Source of the DNA: Clostridiales bacterium oral taxon 876 str. F0540
GTDB lineage: Bacteria > Bacillota > Clostridia > Clostridiales > Clostridiaceae
Assembly: GCA_000466585.1 (NCBI GenBank)
Contig: KE993508.1
Location: forward strand, 1-60,111
Direction of reading: 5' to 3'
Length of the DNA stretch: 60,111 bases
In this document: positions 15,219 to 23,638 of the stretch, piece by piece
Numbering within the stretch: position 1 is the stretch's first letter
Layout of the letters: every line of letters starts with the position of its first letter
Made by a program: the position numbers and the translations under genes
The notes under the pieces: model-generated
The model's input: only the letters and a program-made list of their open reading frames with translations
Told to the model about the DNA's origin: nothing
The model's database searches: none

Positions 15219-16444
15219 TATTTATCCTCCTTAGCTTTAATGATCAAATCATCTTCTTGTAATATAACATTTGTTTTAACATTATATATCATTTGTGCTA
15301 TTGGGGTTGACTCAATTTTCTTTCCTTCTATGTCCTTTAAATCTTCTATAATAAATTCAAAGTTGTCTCCAACAGGTCTTAATACTTCAACCTTGTCTCC
15401 TTCAAATATCTTGTTCCTTTGTTCAATAGTTGCAATTTTGTTCTCTTTATCATATCTCTTTACAACTCCAACAATATCATGGGTTCTGATATATGAGGAA
15501 CTTCCATAAACTTGTTTATTTTTCTCTCCAAAATAAAATCCTGTATGGAATTCTCTATGGCTTGACATTTCCAGATTTTCCATCCACTTTTCTTCAAATT
15601 TGTATTCTTTCATATTGTCAAAGTATGCGTCTATAGCCTGACGATATGACTTTACTACTGATGCAACATAAAATGAACTTTTCATTCTTCCTTCTATTTT
15701 AAATGAAGTTATTCCTGACTCAACTAATTCAGGAATATGCTGTATCATACATAAATCCTTTGAGTTCATTATGTATGTTCCCTTGTCATCTTCTATTACT
15801 TGAAAGTACTCACCCGGTCTTTTTTCTTCCATAAGATAATACTTATATCTACATGGCTGAGCACATTCTCCTCTGTTTGCATCTCTACCTGTCATATAGT
15901 TAGATAACAAGCATCTCCCTGAGTATGACATACACATGGAACCATGAACAAAAGCTTCAAGTTCGCAGCTTTCCGGAAGTTTGCTCCTTATTTCCTTAAT
16001 TTGCTCTAAAGAAAGCTCTCTTGCTAATACAATTCTTTTTATACCTTGCTTGTGCCAAAATATTGCAGATTTGTAGTTAACATTATTAGCCTGAGTACTT
16101 AAATGCAGCTCTAAATCAGGAACTACCTCTCTGGCAGTCATAATTATCCCCGGATCAGAAACTATTACAGCATCTACATTTAAATTGTATAATTCTGTTA
16201 AGTACTCTTCCAAGCCTTCTAAATCTTCGTTATGAGGAAAAACATTTAATGTTACATAAACCTTTTTCCCCCTCTTATGAGCATATTCTATGCCTTCTTT
16301 TAATTCATCATTTCCAAAATTATCTGCAAAAGCTCTTAAATTAAGCTTACTTCCGCCCAAATAAACTGCATCAGCTCCAAAATTAATGGCTGTCTTAAGT
16401 TTTTCTAAATTACCTGCGGGAGCTAATAGTTCAGGTTTATTCAT
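15218..16444 (-). CDS. trhP: peptidase U32 family protein, TrhP-type tRNA hydroxylation factor
   Basis: The start is set at ATG 16444 (MNKPELLAPAGN). An upstream ATG at 16462 would place the AAAGGAG site inside the coding sequence. The 408 residues carry the U32 signature EAFVHGSMCMSYSGRCLLS, the cysteines CAQPCRY and the later FKIEGRMKS. U32 proteins of the YrrO/TrhP group make 5-hydroxyuridine at tRNA position 34 using prephenate. The neighbouring O-methyltransferase of the TrmR type would methylate that hydroxyl, which supports this assignment over other U32 functions. It is cotranscribed with udk. Confidence 0.88.
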   Translation of the reverse strand: MNKPELLAPAGNLEKLKTAINFGADAVYLGGSKLNLRAFADNFGNDELKEGIEYAHKRGKKVYVTLNVFPHNEDLEGLEEYLTELYNLNVDAVIVSDPGIIMTAREVVPDLELHLSTQANNVNYKSAIFWHKQGIKRIVLARELSLEQIKEIRSKLPESCELEAFVHGSMCMSYSGRCLLSNYMTGRDANRGECAQPCRYKYYLMEEKRPGEYFQVIEDDKGTYIMNSKDLCMIQHIPELVESGITSFKIEGRMKSSFYVASVVKSYRQAIDAYFDNMKEYKFEEKWMENLEMSSHREFHTGFYFGEKNKQVYGSSSYIRTHDIVGVVKRYDKENKIATIEQRNKIFEGDKVEVLRPVGDNFEFIIEDLKDIEGKKIESTPIAQMIYNVKTNVILQEDDLIIKAKEDK

Positions 16445-16462
16445 TATTATTTCTCCTTTCAT

Positions 16463-16612
16463 TCGAAGCCTGAGTAATCTAAAGCGCTCGTTTCCCTTTG
16501 GGCACTGGGTAACTTAAAACATTTGCTTCGCTCATAAGTTACCCGCTAAAGTCCATTTATGGATATAGCCTCGCAGATTACCCGTTGAAGTCCATTTAGG
16601 ACTTCAACTTCC
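16463..16612. repeat. structured intergenic repeat element between trmR and the U32 gene
   Basis: About 150 bases of nested inverted repeats. GGGTAACTTA (16507-16516) pairs with TAAGTTACCC (16535-16544). GTAATCT near 16474 pairs with AGATTAC near 16575. GTTGAAGTCC (16584-16593) pairs with GGACTTCAAC (16599-16608). The unit CGCTAAAGTCCATTTATGGA (from 16544) is a partial duplicate of the last dyad. Similar pieces occur at 9227-9258 and at the right edge of the window (CACTGGGTAGTTTA against CACTGGGTAACTTA). It is therefore a dispersed element. Confidence 0.65.
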
Positions 16613-17249
16613 TTGTTGTTACAGCAATTCCGTCACCCATAGGGATTACTGATGTTATAAGTTCATCATTTGAAGAAACCATCTCTAAATAAGTTTTCAT
16701 TCTTTTTACTATTGTTATCTTTCTTCTAATAAGCAAATCTCTAGATGCCACCATACCTTTAAAAAGGACATTATCTGCAACGATAATGCCATCTTTACTT
16801 AATAGTCTTAAACAGTGCGGCAGAAAATGATTGTAATGGCCCTTACCTGCATCCATAAATATAAAATCATACTGCCCTTCAAGTTTTTCCAAAACTTCTA
16901 AGCAATCGCCTTCAAGTATATTTATTTTCTCATTAAAGCCATACTTATTTACATTTTCTTTTGCTATTTCAATCATATGTGCATCTCTCTCAATAGTTGT
17001 TATATCACTTTTATAATTTGAAGAGATATGCATAAGTATTGCAGAATAGCCTATAGCAGTACCTAGTTCAAGAATATTAGCCGGTTTTTTTATATTTATC
17101 ATTAAGTCTAGAAACTTTCCTACTTCTTTTTGTATTATCGGAACGGAGTTTTTAGCTGCATAACTTTCTAACTCTTTTAGTATACCTTCATTCTGAGGTA
17201 TTAATCCTTTAATATACTGTTCCATGTAATCATAAGTAACTCCACTCAT
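16596..17249 (-). CDS. trmR: SAM-dependent O-methyltransferase, probable TrmR
   Basis: A 217-residue class I methyltransferase of the catechol-O-methyltransferase-like family. Motif I is ILELGTAIGYSAILM (about 58-72). The SAM-ribose acid is in TTIERDAHMIEIAKENV, and the metal ligands lie in FIFMDAGKGHY and VADNVLFKG. The same fold and neighbours (a U32 protein and udk) mark Bacillus YrrM/TrmR, which methylates 5-hydroxyuridine-34 of tRNA. CGGAGGCAG precedes the ATG. Its stop codon lies in the loop of a perfect 10-base hairpin belonging to the repeat element described at 16463. Confidence 0.85.
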   Translation of the reverse strand: MSGVTYDYMEQYIKGLIPQNEGILKELESYAAKNSVPIIQKEVGKFLDLMINIKKPANILELGTAIGYSAILMHISSNYKSDITTIERDAHMIEIAKENVNKYGFNEKINILEGDCLEVLEKLEGQYDFIFMDAGKGHYNHFLPHCLRLLSKDGIIVADNVLFKGMVASRDLLIRRKITIVKRMKTYLEMVSSNDELITSVIPMGDGIAVTTRKLKS

Positions 17250-17263
17250 TAAGCTGCCTCCGT

Positions 17264-18307
17264 TTACTTATTCATTTTAGCATAGTTTGATTCGGAAACC
17301 TTTTTATCATTTAAAAACTGATTATAATTGTCTGAGAAAAAGTGTGCTTTAGTTCCATCAAACTTAGAAACAAAGTACAAATAATTAGATTTACCGGGCA
17401 TTAAAGCTGCTAATATTGATTCTTTTCCGGGACTGCAAATAGGTCCTGCAGGCAGTCCTGATACATAGTAGGTATTATATACAGACTGAACGCTTATGTC
17501 TTTTTCGCTATATACAGTTTTGTGCACACCAAGAACATACTCGACTGTGGCACAAGACTGTAGTTTTATATTCTTATTTATTCTATTATAAAATACCGAA
17601 GCTACCGTAGCACGTTCACTTGATAATTCTGCTTCACGCTCTACAATAGAGGCCATTGTTATTTTTTCATCCAATTTATCATCAGACAAAGTAATATTAT
17701 TCTTAGTTTTAATAGTATTAATAACTGTTTCAAAGTTTTTAACCATTACATCAATAATATCCTTTCCTTTCATACCTTTAGTAAAATCGTAGGTATCAGG
17801 AAATAAATATCCTTCTAAGCTATACTTTCTATTTGAATCTTTCTTTATATAGCTTGGCAAATTATACGAACTTACAGCATTTAAAAACTCCTCTTTACTT
17901 ATAATTTGCTTTTCCTGTAATAAGGCTGCAATTTTATTTATATCATAGCCTTCCGGAATTGTTACTCTGACAGCATTTTCATTATACTTGCCGTTATTTA
18001 AACTACTAACAAAACTTTCTATAGTAACATCTTTAGGAATGATGTAAGTTCCCGGTTTAATATTAGTATTTAGATTATGCTTTTTTATATACCACTTTAC
18101 CAGGAACATATTTCCCATTTTGTTATCACTTGAAAGATTATTAATTACATTATTTAGAGAATCTCCATTATTAACTTTAACTTCTATATTATCTCCGGTA
18201 GATATTAATGGATGTTTTATTACATTAGCCGCATCAAAATAAATCTTAGATCCAATTATAGAAATTACAATAAGCACAATAACCAATAATATTAACTTTT
18301 TCTTCAT
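17264..18307 (-). CDS. mltG: endolytic murein transglycosylase
   Basis: A 347-residue protein with an N-terminal membrane anchor (LILLVIVLIVISIIG), a LysM-like/linker region and a YceG/MltG catalytic domain. Family motifs seen are YLFPDTYDF (about 166-174), MASIVEREAELSSERA with the catalytic Glu (near 218), and YNTYYVSGLPAGPICSPG near the end. It cleaves nascent glycan strands at the outer face of the membrane and sets their length. GGGGTGGGGCC precedes the ATG. trmR follows 14 bases downstream in the same orientation. Confidence 0.95.
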   Translation of the reverse strand: MKKKLILLVIVLIVISIIGSKIYFDAANVIKHPLISTGDNIEVKVNNGDSLNNVINNLSSDNKMGNMFLVKWYIKKHNLNTNIKPGTYIIPKDVTIESFVSSLNNGKYNENAVRVTIPEGYDINKIAALLQEKQIISKEEFLNAVSSYNLPSYIKKDSNRKYSLEGYLFPDTYDFTKGMKGKDIIDVMVKNFETVINTIKTKNNITLSDDKLDEKITMASIVEREAELSSERATVASVFYNRINKNIKLQSCATVEYVLGVHKTVYSEKDISVQSVYNTYYVSGLPAGPICSPGKESILAALMPGKSNYLYFVSKFDGTKAHFFSDNYNQFLNDKKVSESNYAKMNK

Positions 18308-18334
18308 GGCCCCACCCCATAATACAAAATATAA

Positions 18335-20158
18335 CTATTTCCTATTATTTGCCTTTTTTCTAAGCTCAGTATTTAATATTTTCTTTCTCATTCTTATAGT
18401 CTTTGGCGTAACCTCGACTAATTCGTCAGAAGCTATAAATTCAAGACATTGCTCAAGTGACATGGATTTAATAGGTGTAAGCTTTAATGCATCGTCTGAA
18501 CCGGATGCTCTTGTATTTGAAAGATGTTTTTTCTTGCAAACATTAACTTCAATATCACCGGCTCTTGAACATTCTCCTGCTATCATTCCTTCATAAACTT
18601 CAGTACCGGGACCAACAAACAGAGAACCTCTCTCTTGAGCATTATACAGACCATAAGTAACAGCTTCACCTGTTTCAAAAACAACAACTGATCCTCTGCT
18701 TCTTTCAGGAATATCTCCCTTGAACTTATCATATCCATCTAAAACATGATTCATTATTCCATTTCCTTTAGTATCAGTCATGAATTCACTTCTGAAACCT
18801 ATAAGACCTCTGGAAGGTATTAAAAATTCAAGTCTTGTATATCCGTTAATGGCAGATGTCATATTAACCATTTCTGCTTTTCTAGGTCCAAGCTTTTCCA
18901 TTACAACTCCCATAAATTCTTCAGGAACGTCAATAGTAAGTCTTTCAACCGGTTCTAAACTAACACCGTTTTCTTCTCTAAAGATAACTGTTGGTTTTGA
19001 TACTTGGAATTCATAACCTTCTCTTCTCATAGTTTCAATAAGAATAGATAGATGAAGTTCACCTCTTCCACTAACCTTAAAGCAATCAGCTGAGTCAGTT
19101 TCCTCTACTTTTAAGCTTACATTAGTTTCTATTTCCTTAAAAAGTCTGTCTCTTAGGTGTCTGGATGTAACAAAATCCCCTTCTCTTCCTGCAAAAGGTG
19201 AATCGTTAACCATAAAATTCATAGATAAAGTAGGCTCATCAATTTCAACAAATGGTAAAGCTTCTGGTAAAGAAGAATCTGCTATTGTTTCACCTATGTT
19301 AATATCCGGAATTCCAGCCACAGCAACTATATCACCAAGCTTAGCTTCTTCTACTTCTTCTCTCTTTAAGCCTTGGATAACATATAAGCTTGATACTCTT
19401 ACATTGCTGATTGTATTATTACGTCTTATTAATGCAACCTGTTGGTTCTTTTTTAACGTACCTCTTTCAATTTTACCTATAGCTATCTTTCCAACATACT
19501 CACTTGAATCCAGAGTAGTCACAAGCATTTGAAGTGGTTTATCAATGTAACCTACCGGTGCCTTAACTTTCTTAATGATAGCCTCAAATAACGGCTCCAT
19601 AGATGTGCTTTCATCATCAAGTTCTTTCTTAGCAATTCCATCTCTTGCAGAGCAGTAAACAATAGGAAAATCTAATTGTTCATCATCAGCTCCGAGTTCA
19701 ACGAATAAATCAAAAACTTCATCAATAACTTCGTTAGGTCTGGAATCAGGCCTATCTATTTTATTTATAACAACTATAGGCTTTAATTTAAGTTCCAATG
19801 CCTTTTTTAGCACGAATTTTGTTTGAGGCATTGCGCCTTCAAATGCATCTACAACTAAAAGTACACTGTCGACCATCTTAAGAACTCTTTCTACTTCTCC
19901 GCCAAAATCAGCATGTCCAGGGGTGTCTACTATATTTATTTTAACTCCATTATGAAGAACTGAAGTATTCTTTGATAGTATGGTTATCCCTCTCTCACGT
20001 TCCAAGTCATTTGAATCCATTACTCTTTCCTGAACTTTTTCATTTGCTCTAAATACATTACTCTGTCTAAGCATAGCATCAACTAATGTAGTTTTACCGT
20101 GATCAACGTGAGCGATTATTGCTATATTTCTTATGTCGTTTCTTGTAAATAATTCCAT
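18335..20158 (-). CDS. typA: translational GTPase TypA/BipA
   Basis: The start is set at ATG 20158 (MELFTRNDIRNIAIIAHVDHG), which has CGGAGG seven bases upstream; frames extending 33 bases further swallow this site. The 607 residues carry GTPase motifs AHVDHGKTTL (G1), DTPGHADFGGEVE (G3) and NKIDRP (G4), then domain II, two EF-G-like domains and the BipA C-terminal domain. TypA acts on ribosomes in assembly and stress adaptation. It is transcribed alone or with mltG, 27 bases downstream. Confidence 0.97.
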   Translation of the reverse strand: MELFTRNDIRNIAIIAHVDHGKTTLVDAMLRQSNVFRANEKVQERVMDSNDLERERGITILSKNTSVLHNGVKINIVDTPGHADFGGEVERVLKMVDSVLLVVDAFEGAMPQTKFVLKKALELKLKPIVVINKIDRPDSRPNEVIDEVFDLFVELGADDEQLDFPIVYCSARDGIAKKELDDESTSMEPLFEAIIKKVKAPVGYIDKPLQMLVTTLDSSEYVGKIAIGKIERGTLKKNQQVALIRRNNTISNVRVSSLYVIQGLKREEVEEAKLGDIVAVAGIPDINIGETIADSSLPEALPFVEIDEPTLSMNFMVNDSPFAGREGDFVTSRHLRDRLFKEIETNVSLKVEETDSADCFKVSGRGELHLSILIETMRREGYEFQVSKPTVIFREENGVSLEPVERLTIDVPEEFMGVVMEKLGPRKAEMVNMTSAINGYTRLEFLIPSRGLIGFRSEFMTDTKGNGIMNHVLDGYDKFKGDIPERSRGSVVVFETGEAVTYGLYNAQERGSLFVGPGTEVYEGMIAGECSRAGDIEVNVCKKKHLSNTRASGSDDALKLTPIKSMSLEQCLEFIASDELVEVTPKTIRMRKKILNTELRKKANNRK

Positions 20159-20233
20159 GTATATTCCTCCGTGTTTTTTGTATAAAATCAAGTATATTAC
20201 TAAATTTTAAACTATAATTTTAATATCCTAAAC

Positions 20234-20265
20234 AAAAATTGGATACTATATAGTATCCAATTTTT
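20234..20265 (-). terminator. terminator of the rnjA transcript
   Basis: AAAAATTGGATACTA and TAGTATCCAATTTTT form an almost perfect dyad with flanking A- and T-runs. It sits 65 bases past the rnjA stop and can act in both directions. Confidence 0.85.
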
Positions 20266-20329
20266 ATTTTATATCATACTTATTCTAATATTATGTATAT
20301 AAAAAGTCAACTTAACAGAAAAATCTATT

Positions 20330-21997
20330 TTAAATTTCCATTATTATAGGCAAAATCATAGGCTTTCTTTTTGTTTTTTCATAAAGGAACAGCCTTAAGG
20401 AATCTTTTATGTTTGACTTTATAGTAGCCCATTCTGTGATATGATTTTCTTCACACTCTTTTAAGGCATCTTTAACAATAACCCTTGCTTCTTCCATTAG
20501 ATCTTCTGACTCTCTTACATATACAAAACCTCGAGAAATTATATCCGGGCCGGCAATAACACTGCCAGTCTCTTTTTCAATTGTTACTACAACAGTTAAA
20601 ATACCATCTTGAGACAAATGTTTTCTATCACGCAGTACTATATTTCCAACGTCTCCCACACCTAAGCCATCAACAAATACTTGTCCCGACATTACAGTAC
20701 CATTCTTTTTTATAGAATCCCTTGTTATTTCAATAATATCACCATTATCACCGATAAGTATATTATTGCCGGGAAGCCCCAGCTTCATTGCAAGTTCAGC
20801 ATGCTGCTTAAGATGTCTGTACTCTCCATGAACCGGAATAAAAAACTTAGGTTTTACTAAAGTATGCATCAATTTTAATTCTTCCTGACAAGCATGGCCT
20901 GAAACATGCACATCTGCCAATGCCTCGTATATAACTTCCGCACCTTTTTTAAACAACTGATTAATGACTCTTGAAACAAATTTTTCATTTCCCGGTATGG
21001 GTGTAGCAGAAATAATTACTGTATCTCCGGGCACTATATTAACCTTCTTGTGTTCTGAGGCAGCCATTCTGGATAATGCAGACATTGGCTCACCTTGACT
21101 GCCGGTTGTTATAATAACAATTTGATTGTCATTATACTTATTTATGTTATCTATACCGATAAGTATATCTTTTTCAGCTTCTATATAGCCTAGTTCAGCT
21201 GCTACAGCAACTATGTTTTCCATACTTCTGCCTGACACTGCAACCTTTCTGCCATACTTATTTGCAGCAGAAATTATTTGCTGTATTCTATGGATATTTG
21301 AAGCAAAAGTAGCTACAATAATCCTGCCTTTTGCCTGTAGAAAAATACTTTCAAAAGTTTCTCCTACTGTGCTTTCAGACATTGTATAGCCCGGTCTTTC
21401 AACATTTGTGCTGTCAGCCATCATAGCTATAACACCTTTTCTTCCGAGCTCTGCAAACCTTGGCAGATCTGCCACTACACCGTCAATAGGTGTATAGTCA
21501 ATTTTAAAGTCACCGGTATGCAAAACAATGCCTAGTGGTGTGTGAATAGCTATTGCCACAGAATCAGCGATGCTGTGATTTGTTTTTATAAACTCTACAG
21601 ACATATTATCTAGTTTTACTACATCTTTAGGGTTTATTCTAATGAGCTCAACCGTGCTGAGTAAATTATGTTCCTTTAATTTAGTTTCAACGATTCCAAG
21701 CGTTAGCTTAGTTCCATATACAGGAACATTTAGCTGCTTAAGGACATATGGCAGAGCCCCTATATGATCTTCATGACCATGAGTTAAAAATATCCCTCTG
21801 ACTTTATCTGAATTCTTTATTAAATAGCTTATGTCCGGAATAACTAAATCAATTCCAAACATTTCTTCATCAGGAAACCTTAATCCGCAATCTATAACAA
21901 TTATATCGTTCTTATATTCTATAGCTGTAAGATTTTTCCCTATTTCATTCAGTCCGCCCAGCGGTATAATACGTATTTTATCTTTTTCTTTTTTCAT
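20330..21997 (-). CDS. rnj: ribonuclease J (metallo-beta-lactamase/beta-CASP)
   Basis: The start is set at ATG 21997 (MKKEKDKIRIIPLGG), with AAAAGGAGGG in the right position. A start 63 bases upstream would code through that site. The 555 residues have the metal-binding motif HGHEDHIGALPY (about 75-86), DSTNVERPG, the beta-CASP domain (VATFASNIHRIQQII) and VHVSGHACQEE, followed by HGEYRHLKQH. RNase J processes and degrades mRNA and rRNA with 5-prime exo- and endonuclease activity. It follows fur by only 32 bases and may share its transcript. Confidence 0.96.
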   Translation of the reverse strand: MKKEKDKIRIIPLGGLNEIGKNLTAIEYKNDIIVIDCGLRFPDEEMFGIDLVIPDISYLIKNSDKVRGIFLTHGHEDHIGALPYVLKQLNVPVYGTKLTLGIVETKLKEHNLLSTVELIRINPKDVVKLDNMSVEFIKTNHSIADSVAIAIHTPLGIVLHTGDFKIDYTPIDGVVADLPRFAELGRKGVIAMMADSTNVERPGYTMSESTVGETFESIFLQAKGRIIVATFASNIHRIQQIISAANKYGRKVAVSGRSMENIVAVAAELGYIEAEKDILIGIDNINKYNDNQIVIITTGSQGEPMSALSRMAASEHKKVNIVPGDTVIISATPIPGNEKFVSRVINQLFKKGAEVIYEALADVHVSGHACQEELKLMHTLVKPKFFIPVHGEYRHLKQHAELAMKLGLPGNNILIGDNGDIIEITRDSIKKNGTVMSGQVFVDGLGVGDVGNIVLRDRKHLSQDGILTVVVTIEKETGSVIAGPDIISRGFVYVRESEDLMEEARVIVKDALKECEENHITEWATIKSNIKDSLRLFLYEKTKRKPMILPIIMEI

Positions 21998-22028
21998 TGC
22001 TACCCTCCTTTTAAAAGGCTTTCTCATT

Positions 22029-22481
22029 TTATTCTTGTTTACATTCTGAGCATATTCCAAAGAATTTTACACTATGATTTTTTATCTGAAAATCATATTT
22101 TGTTTCTATTTCCTGTTCAAGAACATCCAGTAAATCTCCTTGAACTTCTATGACTTTTCCACATTCGCTGCATACCAAGTGATGATGTTGATGATTTTCA
22201 TTTTCGTGGACTAGTTCATATCTATAACATCCATCGTTTAAATCAAGCTTACTAACCACTCCAAGTTCCTCTAATAGTTGAACAGTTCTATAAACAGTCG
22301 CTAGACCAATTTCAGGACATTCTACTTTGACTAGGTCGTATAATTCTTCAGTAGTCAAGTGATTTCCTTCATTTCTAATGATTATATCAACTATAGCCCT
22401 TCTCTGAGGGGTTAATTTGTATCCTTTTTCCTTTAAATTAGCTTTTAACTTTTCTATTTCACTCGGAGTTAGCTTTGACAT
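22029..22481 (-). CDS. fur: Fur-family metalloregulator
   Basis: A 150-residue winged-helix repressor. The DNA-binding half has LTPQRRAIVDIIIRNEGNHL and the recognition helix GLATVYRTVQLLEELGVV. The metal-sensing half has HENENHQHHHLVCSECGK and a second CxxC (CSECKQE), a structural zinc site. Fur, PerR and Zur cannot be separated by inspection alone. The conserved HHHLVC block and position before rnj and after a DUF1292 gene fit the usual clostridial fur locus. Confidence 0.92.
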   Translation of the reverse strand: MSKLTPSEIEKLKANLKEKGYKLTPQRRAIVDIIIRNEGNHLTTEELYDLVKVECPEIGLATVYRTVQLLEELGVVSKLDLNDGCYRYELVHENENHQHHHLVCSECGKVIEVQGDLLDVLEQEIETKYDFQIKNHSVKFFGICSECKQE

Positions 22482-22499
22482 AATAAAACCTCGTTTCTA

Positions 22500-22763
22500 T
22501 TAGTTTAAATCTTCCTCTGAGAATATAAGCTCATAAGCTTCTGAAACCATAGCGAATTCGTCTTCATCCTCTATAGTCACTAAAATATCCTCATTGTTAT
22601 CATCTTTTTCTATTCTTAATGCAATAGCATCTACTTCTTCTCCATCGGATGGTACAACAATAACATATTCCTTATCTTCAATATCTAATTTTGTTATAAC
22701 ATCAAATTCTCTTTCTTCTCCGTTTTCATCAGTTAACACTATTGTACTAACATCGTTTTCCAT
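22500..22763 (-). CDS. DUF1292 (YrzB-like) protein
   Basis: An 87-residue very acidic protein with the DUF1292 pattern: IVLTDENGEEREFDVI, then YVIVVPSDGEEVDAIALRIE, and a tail EDEFAMVSEAYELIF. It has no known activity. The gene lies between ruvX and fur, the normal place for this family in Firmicutes. AAAGGAG precedes the ATG. Confidence 0.93.
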   Translation of the reverse strand: MENDVSTIVLTDENGEEREFDVITKLDIEDKEYVIVVPSDGEEVDAIALRIEKDDNNEDILVTIEDEDEFAMVSEAYELIFSEEDLN

Positions 22764-22822
22764 ATTACATTTCTCCTTTATTATAATTGATATTTTACAT
22801 TATATGTAAGCCTTGGTCAACA

Positions 22823-23236
22823 TTATTTAGATAAGCTGTCAAGATAACCCTGAAGTATGTATGTGGCCGCCATTTTATCTACTATTTTTTTTCTTTTAGC
22901 TCTTGATAGATCTGCCTCCAGCATAGCACGATGAGCAGCAACAGTAGTAAGTCTTTCGTCCCATAGTTTTACTGGTAAACCTGTTTCACTTTCAACCAGA
23001 TCACAAAAGATTTTAACTTTCTCTCCTTGAGGTCCTATTGTACCGTTCATATTTTTAGGTAATCCGGCAACTATAGTTTCTACTTCATATTGAGTACACA
23101 AATTCTTAAGTTCTTCTAAATCAGCCTTTTTGCTCTTTCTCATTATGGTCTTTATGCCTTGAGCAGTATATCCTAATGGATCACTTAAAGCTACTCCAAT
23201 TGTTTTATCACCTATATCCAATCCCAAAATTCTCAT
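22823..23236 (-). CDS. ruvX: Holliday-junction resolvase-like protein RuvX/YqgF
   Basis: A 137-residue RNase H-fold protein. The first catalytic Asp is in ILGLDIGDKTIGVALSDPLG (residues 3-22). Glu and Asp ligands are expected around VAGLPKNMNGTIGPQG and WDERLTTVAAH. YqgF proteins process the 5-prime end of pre-16S rRNA, and some act on junction DNA. It is the second gene of the ireB-ruvX-DUF1292-fur order, with AGAGGAG before its ATG. Confidence 0.95.
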   Translation of the reverse strand: MRILGLDIGDKTIGVALSDPLGYTAQGIKTIMRKSKKADLEELKNLCTQYEVETIVAGLPKNMNGTIGPQGEKVKIFCDLVESETGLPVKLWDERLTTVAAHRAMLEADLSRAKRKKIVDKMAATYILQGYLDSLSK

Positions 23237-23270
23237 TTGTTTTCTCCTCTATTATGTGTAAAGTTAAAAT

Positions 23271-23295
23271 AAAAATGCCCTAATTGGGCATTTTT
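23271..23295 (-). terminator. hairpin between ireB and ruvX
   Basis: AAAAATGCCC and GGGCATTTTT flank a five-base loop, with T-runs on both sides. On the minus strand it would stop the transcript right after ireB, partly or wholly uncoupling ruvX and the downstream genes. Confidence 0.8.
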
Positions 23296-23551
23296 ATTTT
23301 ATTCCAAGATAAGCCTTTAACACTTCCTCAAGAATTTCATCTCTTTCCAACTTTCTAACTAAAGCTCTTGCTCCATTATAGTTAGTAATATAGGTAGGAT
23401 CACCAGAAATCAAATAACCCACTAACTGATTTACAGGATTATACCCCTTCTTAATCAGGGCATTATATACTTCATTAAGAATTTCTTTTGTTAAATCTTT
23501 TTTATCTTTGGCAAAATCAAATTGAATGGTATTATCATTATTATACCCCAT
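23294..23551 (-). CDS. ireB: IreB family (UPF0297) regulatory phosphoprotein
   Basis: An 85-residue protein with the hallmark sequence DNTIQFDFAKDKKDLTKEIL, then GYNPVNQLVGYLISGDPTYI and TNYNGARALVRKLERDEI. In Enterococcus IreB is phosphorylated by the PASTA kinase IreK and affects cephalosporin tolerance. Position between alaS and ruvX is conserved across Firmicutes. AGAGGGGTG precedes the ATG. Confidence 0.95.
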   Translation of the reverse strand: MGYNNDNTIQFDFAKDKKDLTKEILNEVYNALIKKGYNPVNQLVGYLISGDPTYITNYNGARALVRKLERDEILEEVLKAYLGIK

Positions 23552-23638
23552 TGCTTTTTCACCCCTCTTTTTATCATTTAAGAATGATAATAGGTTAATA
23601 CTTGATTACATTATAATTCATTTTATCTAAAAAGTACA

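Noticed and set aside
16463..16612. The clustered repeats as a CRISPR array
   Set aside because: The repeats are inverted and of unequal length with no regular spacers, and no cas gene is present.
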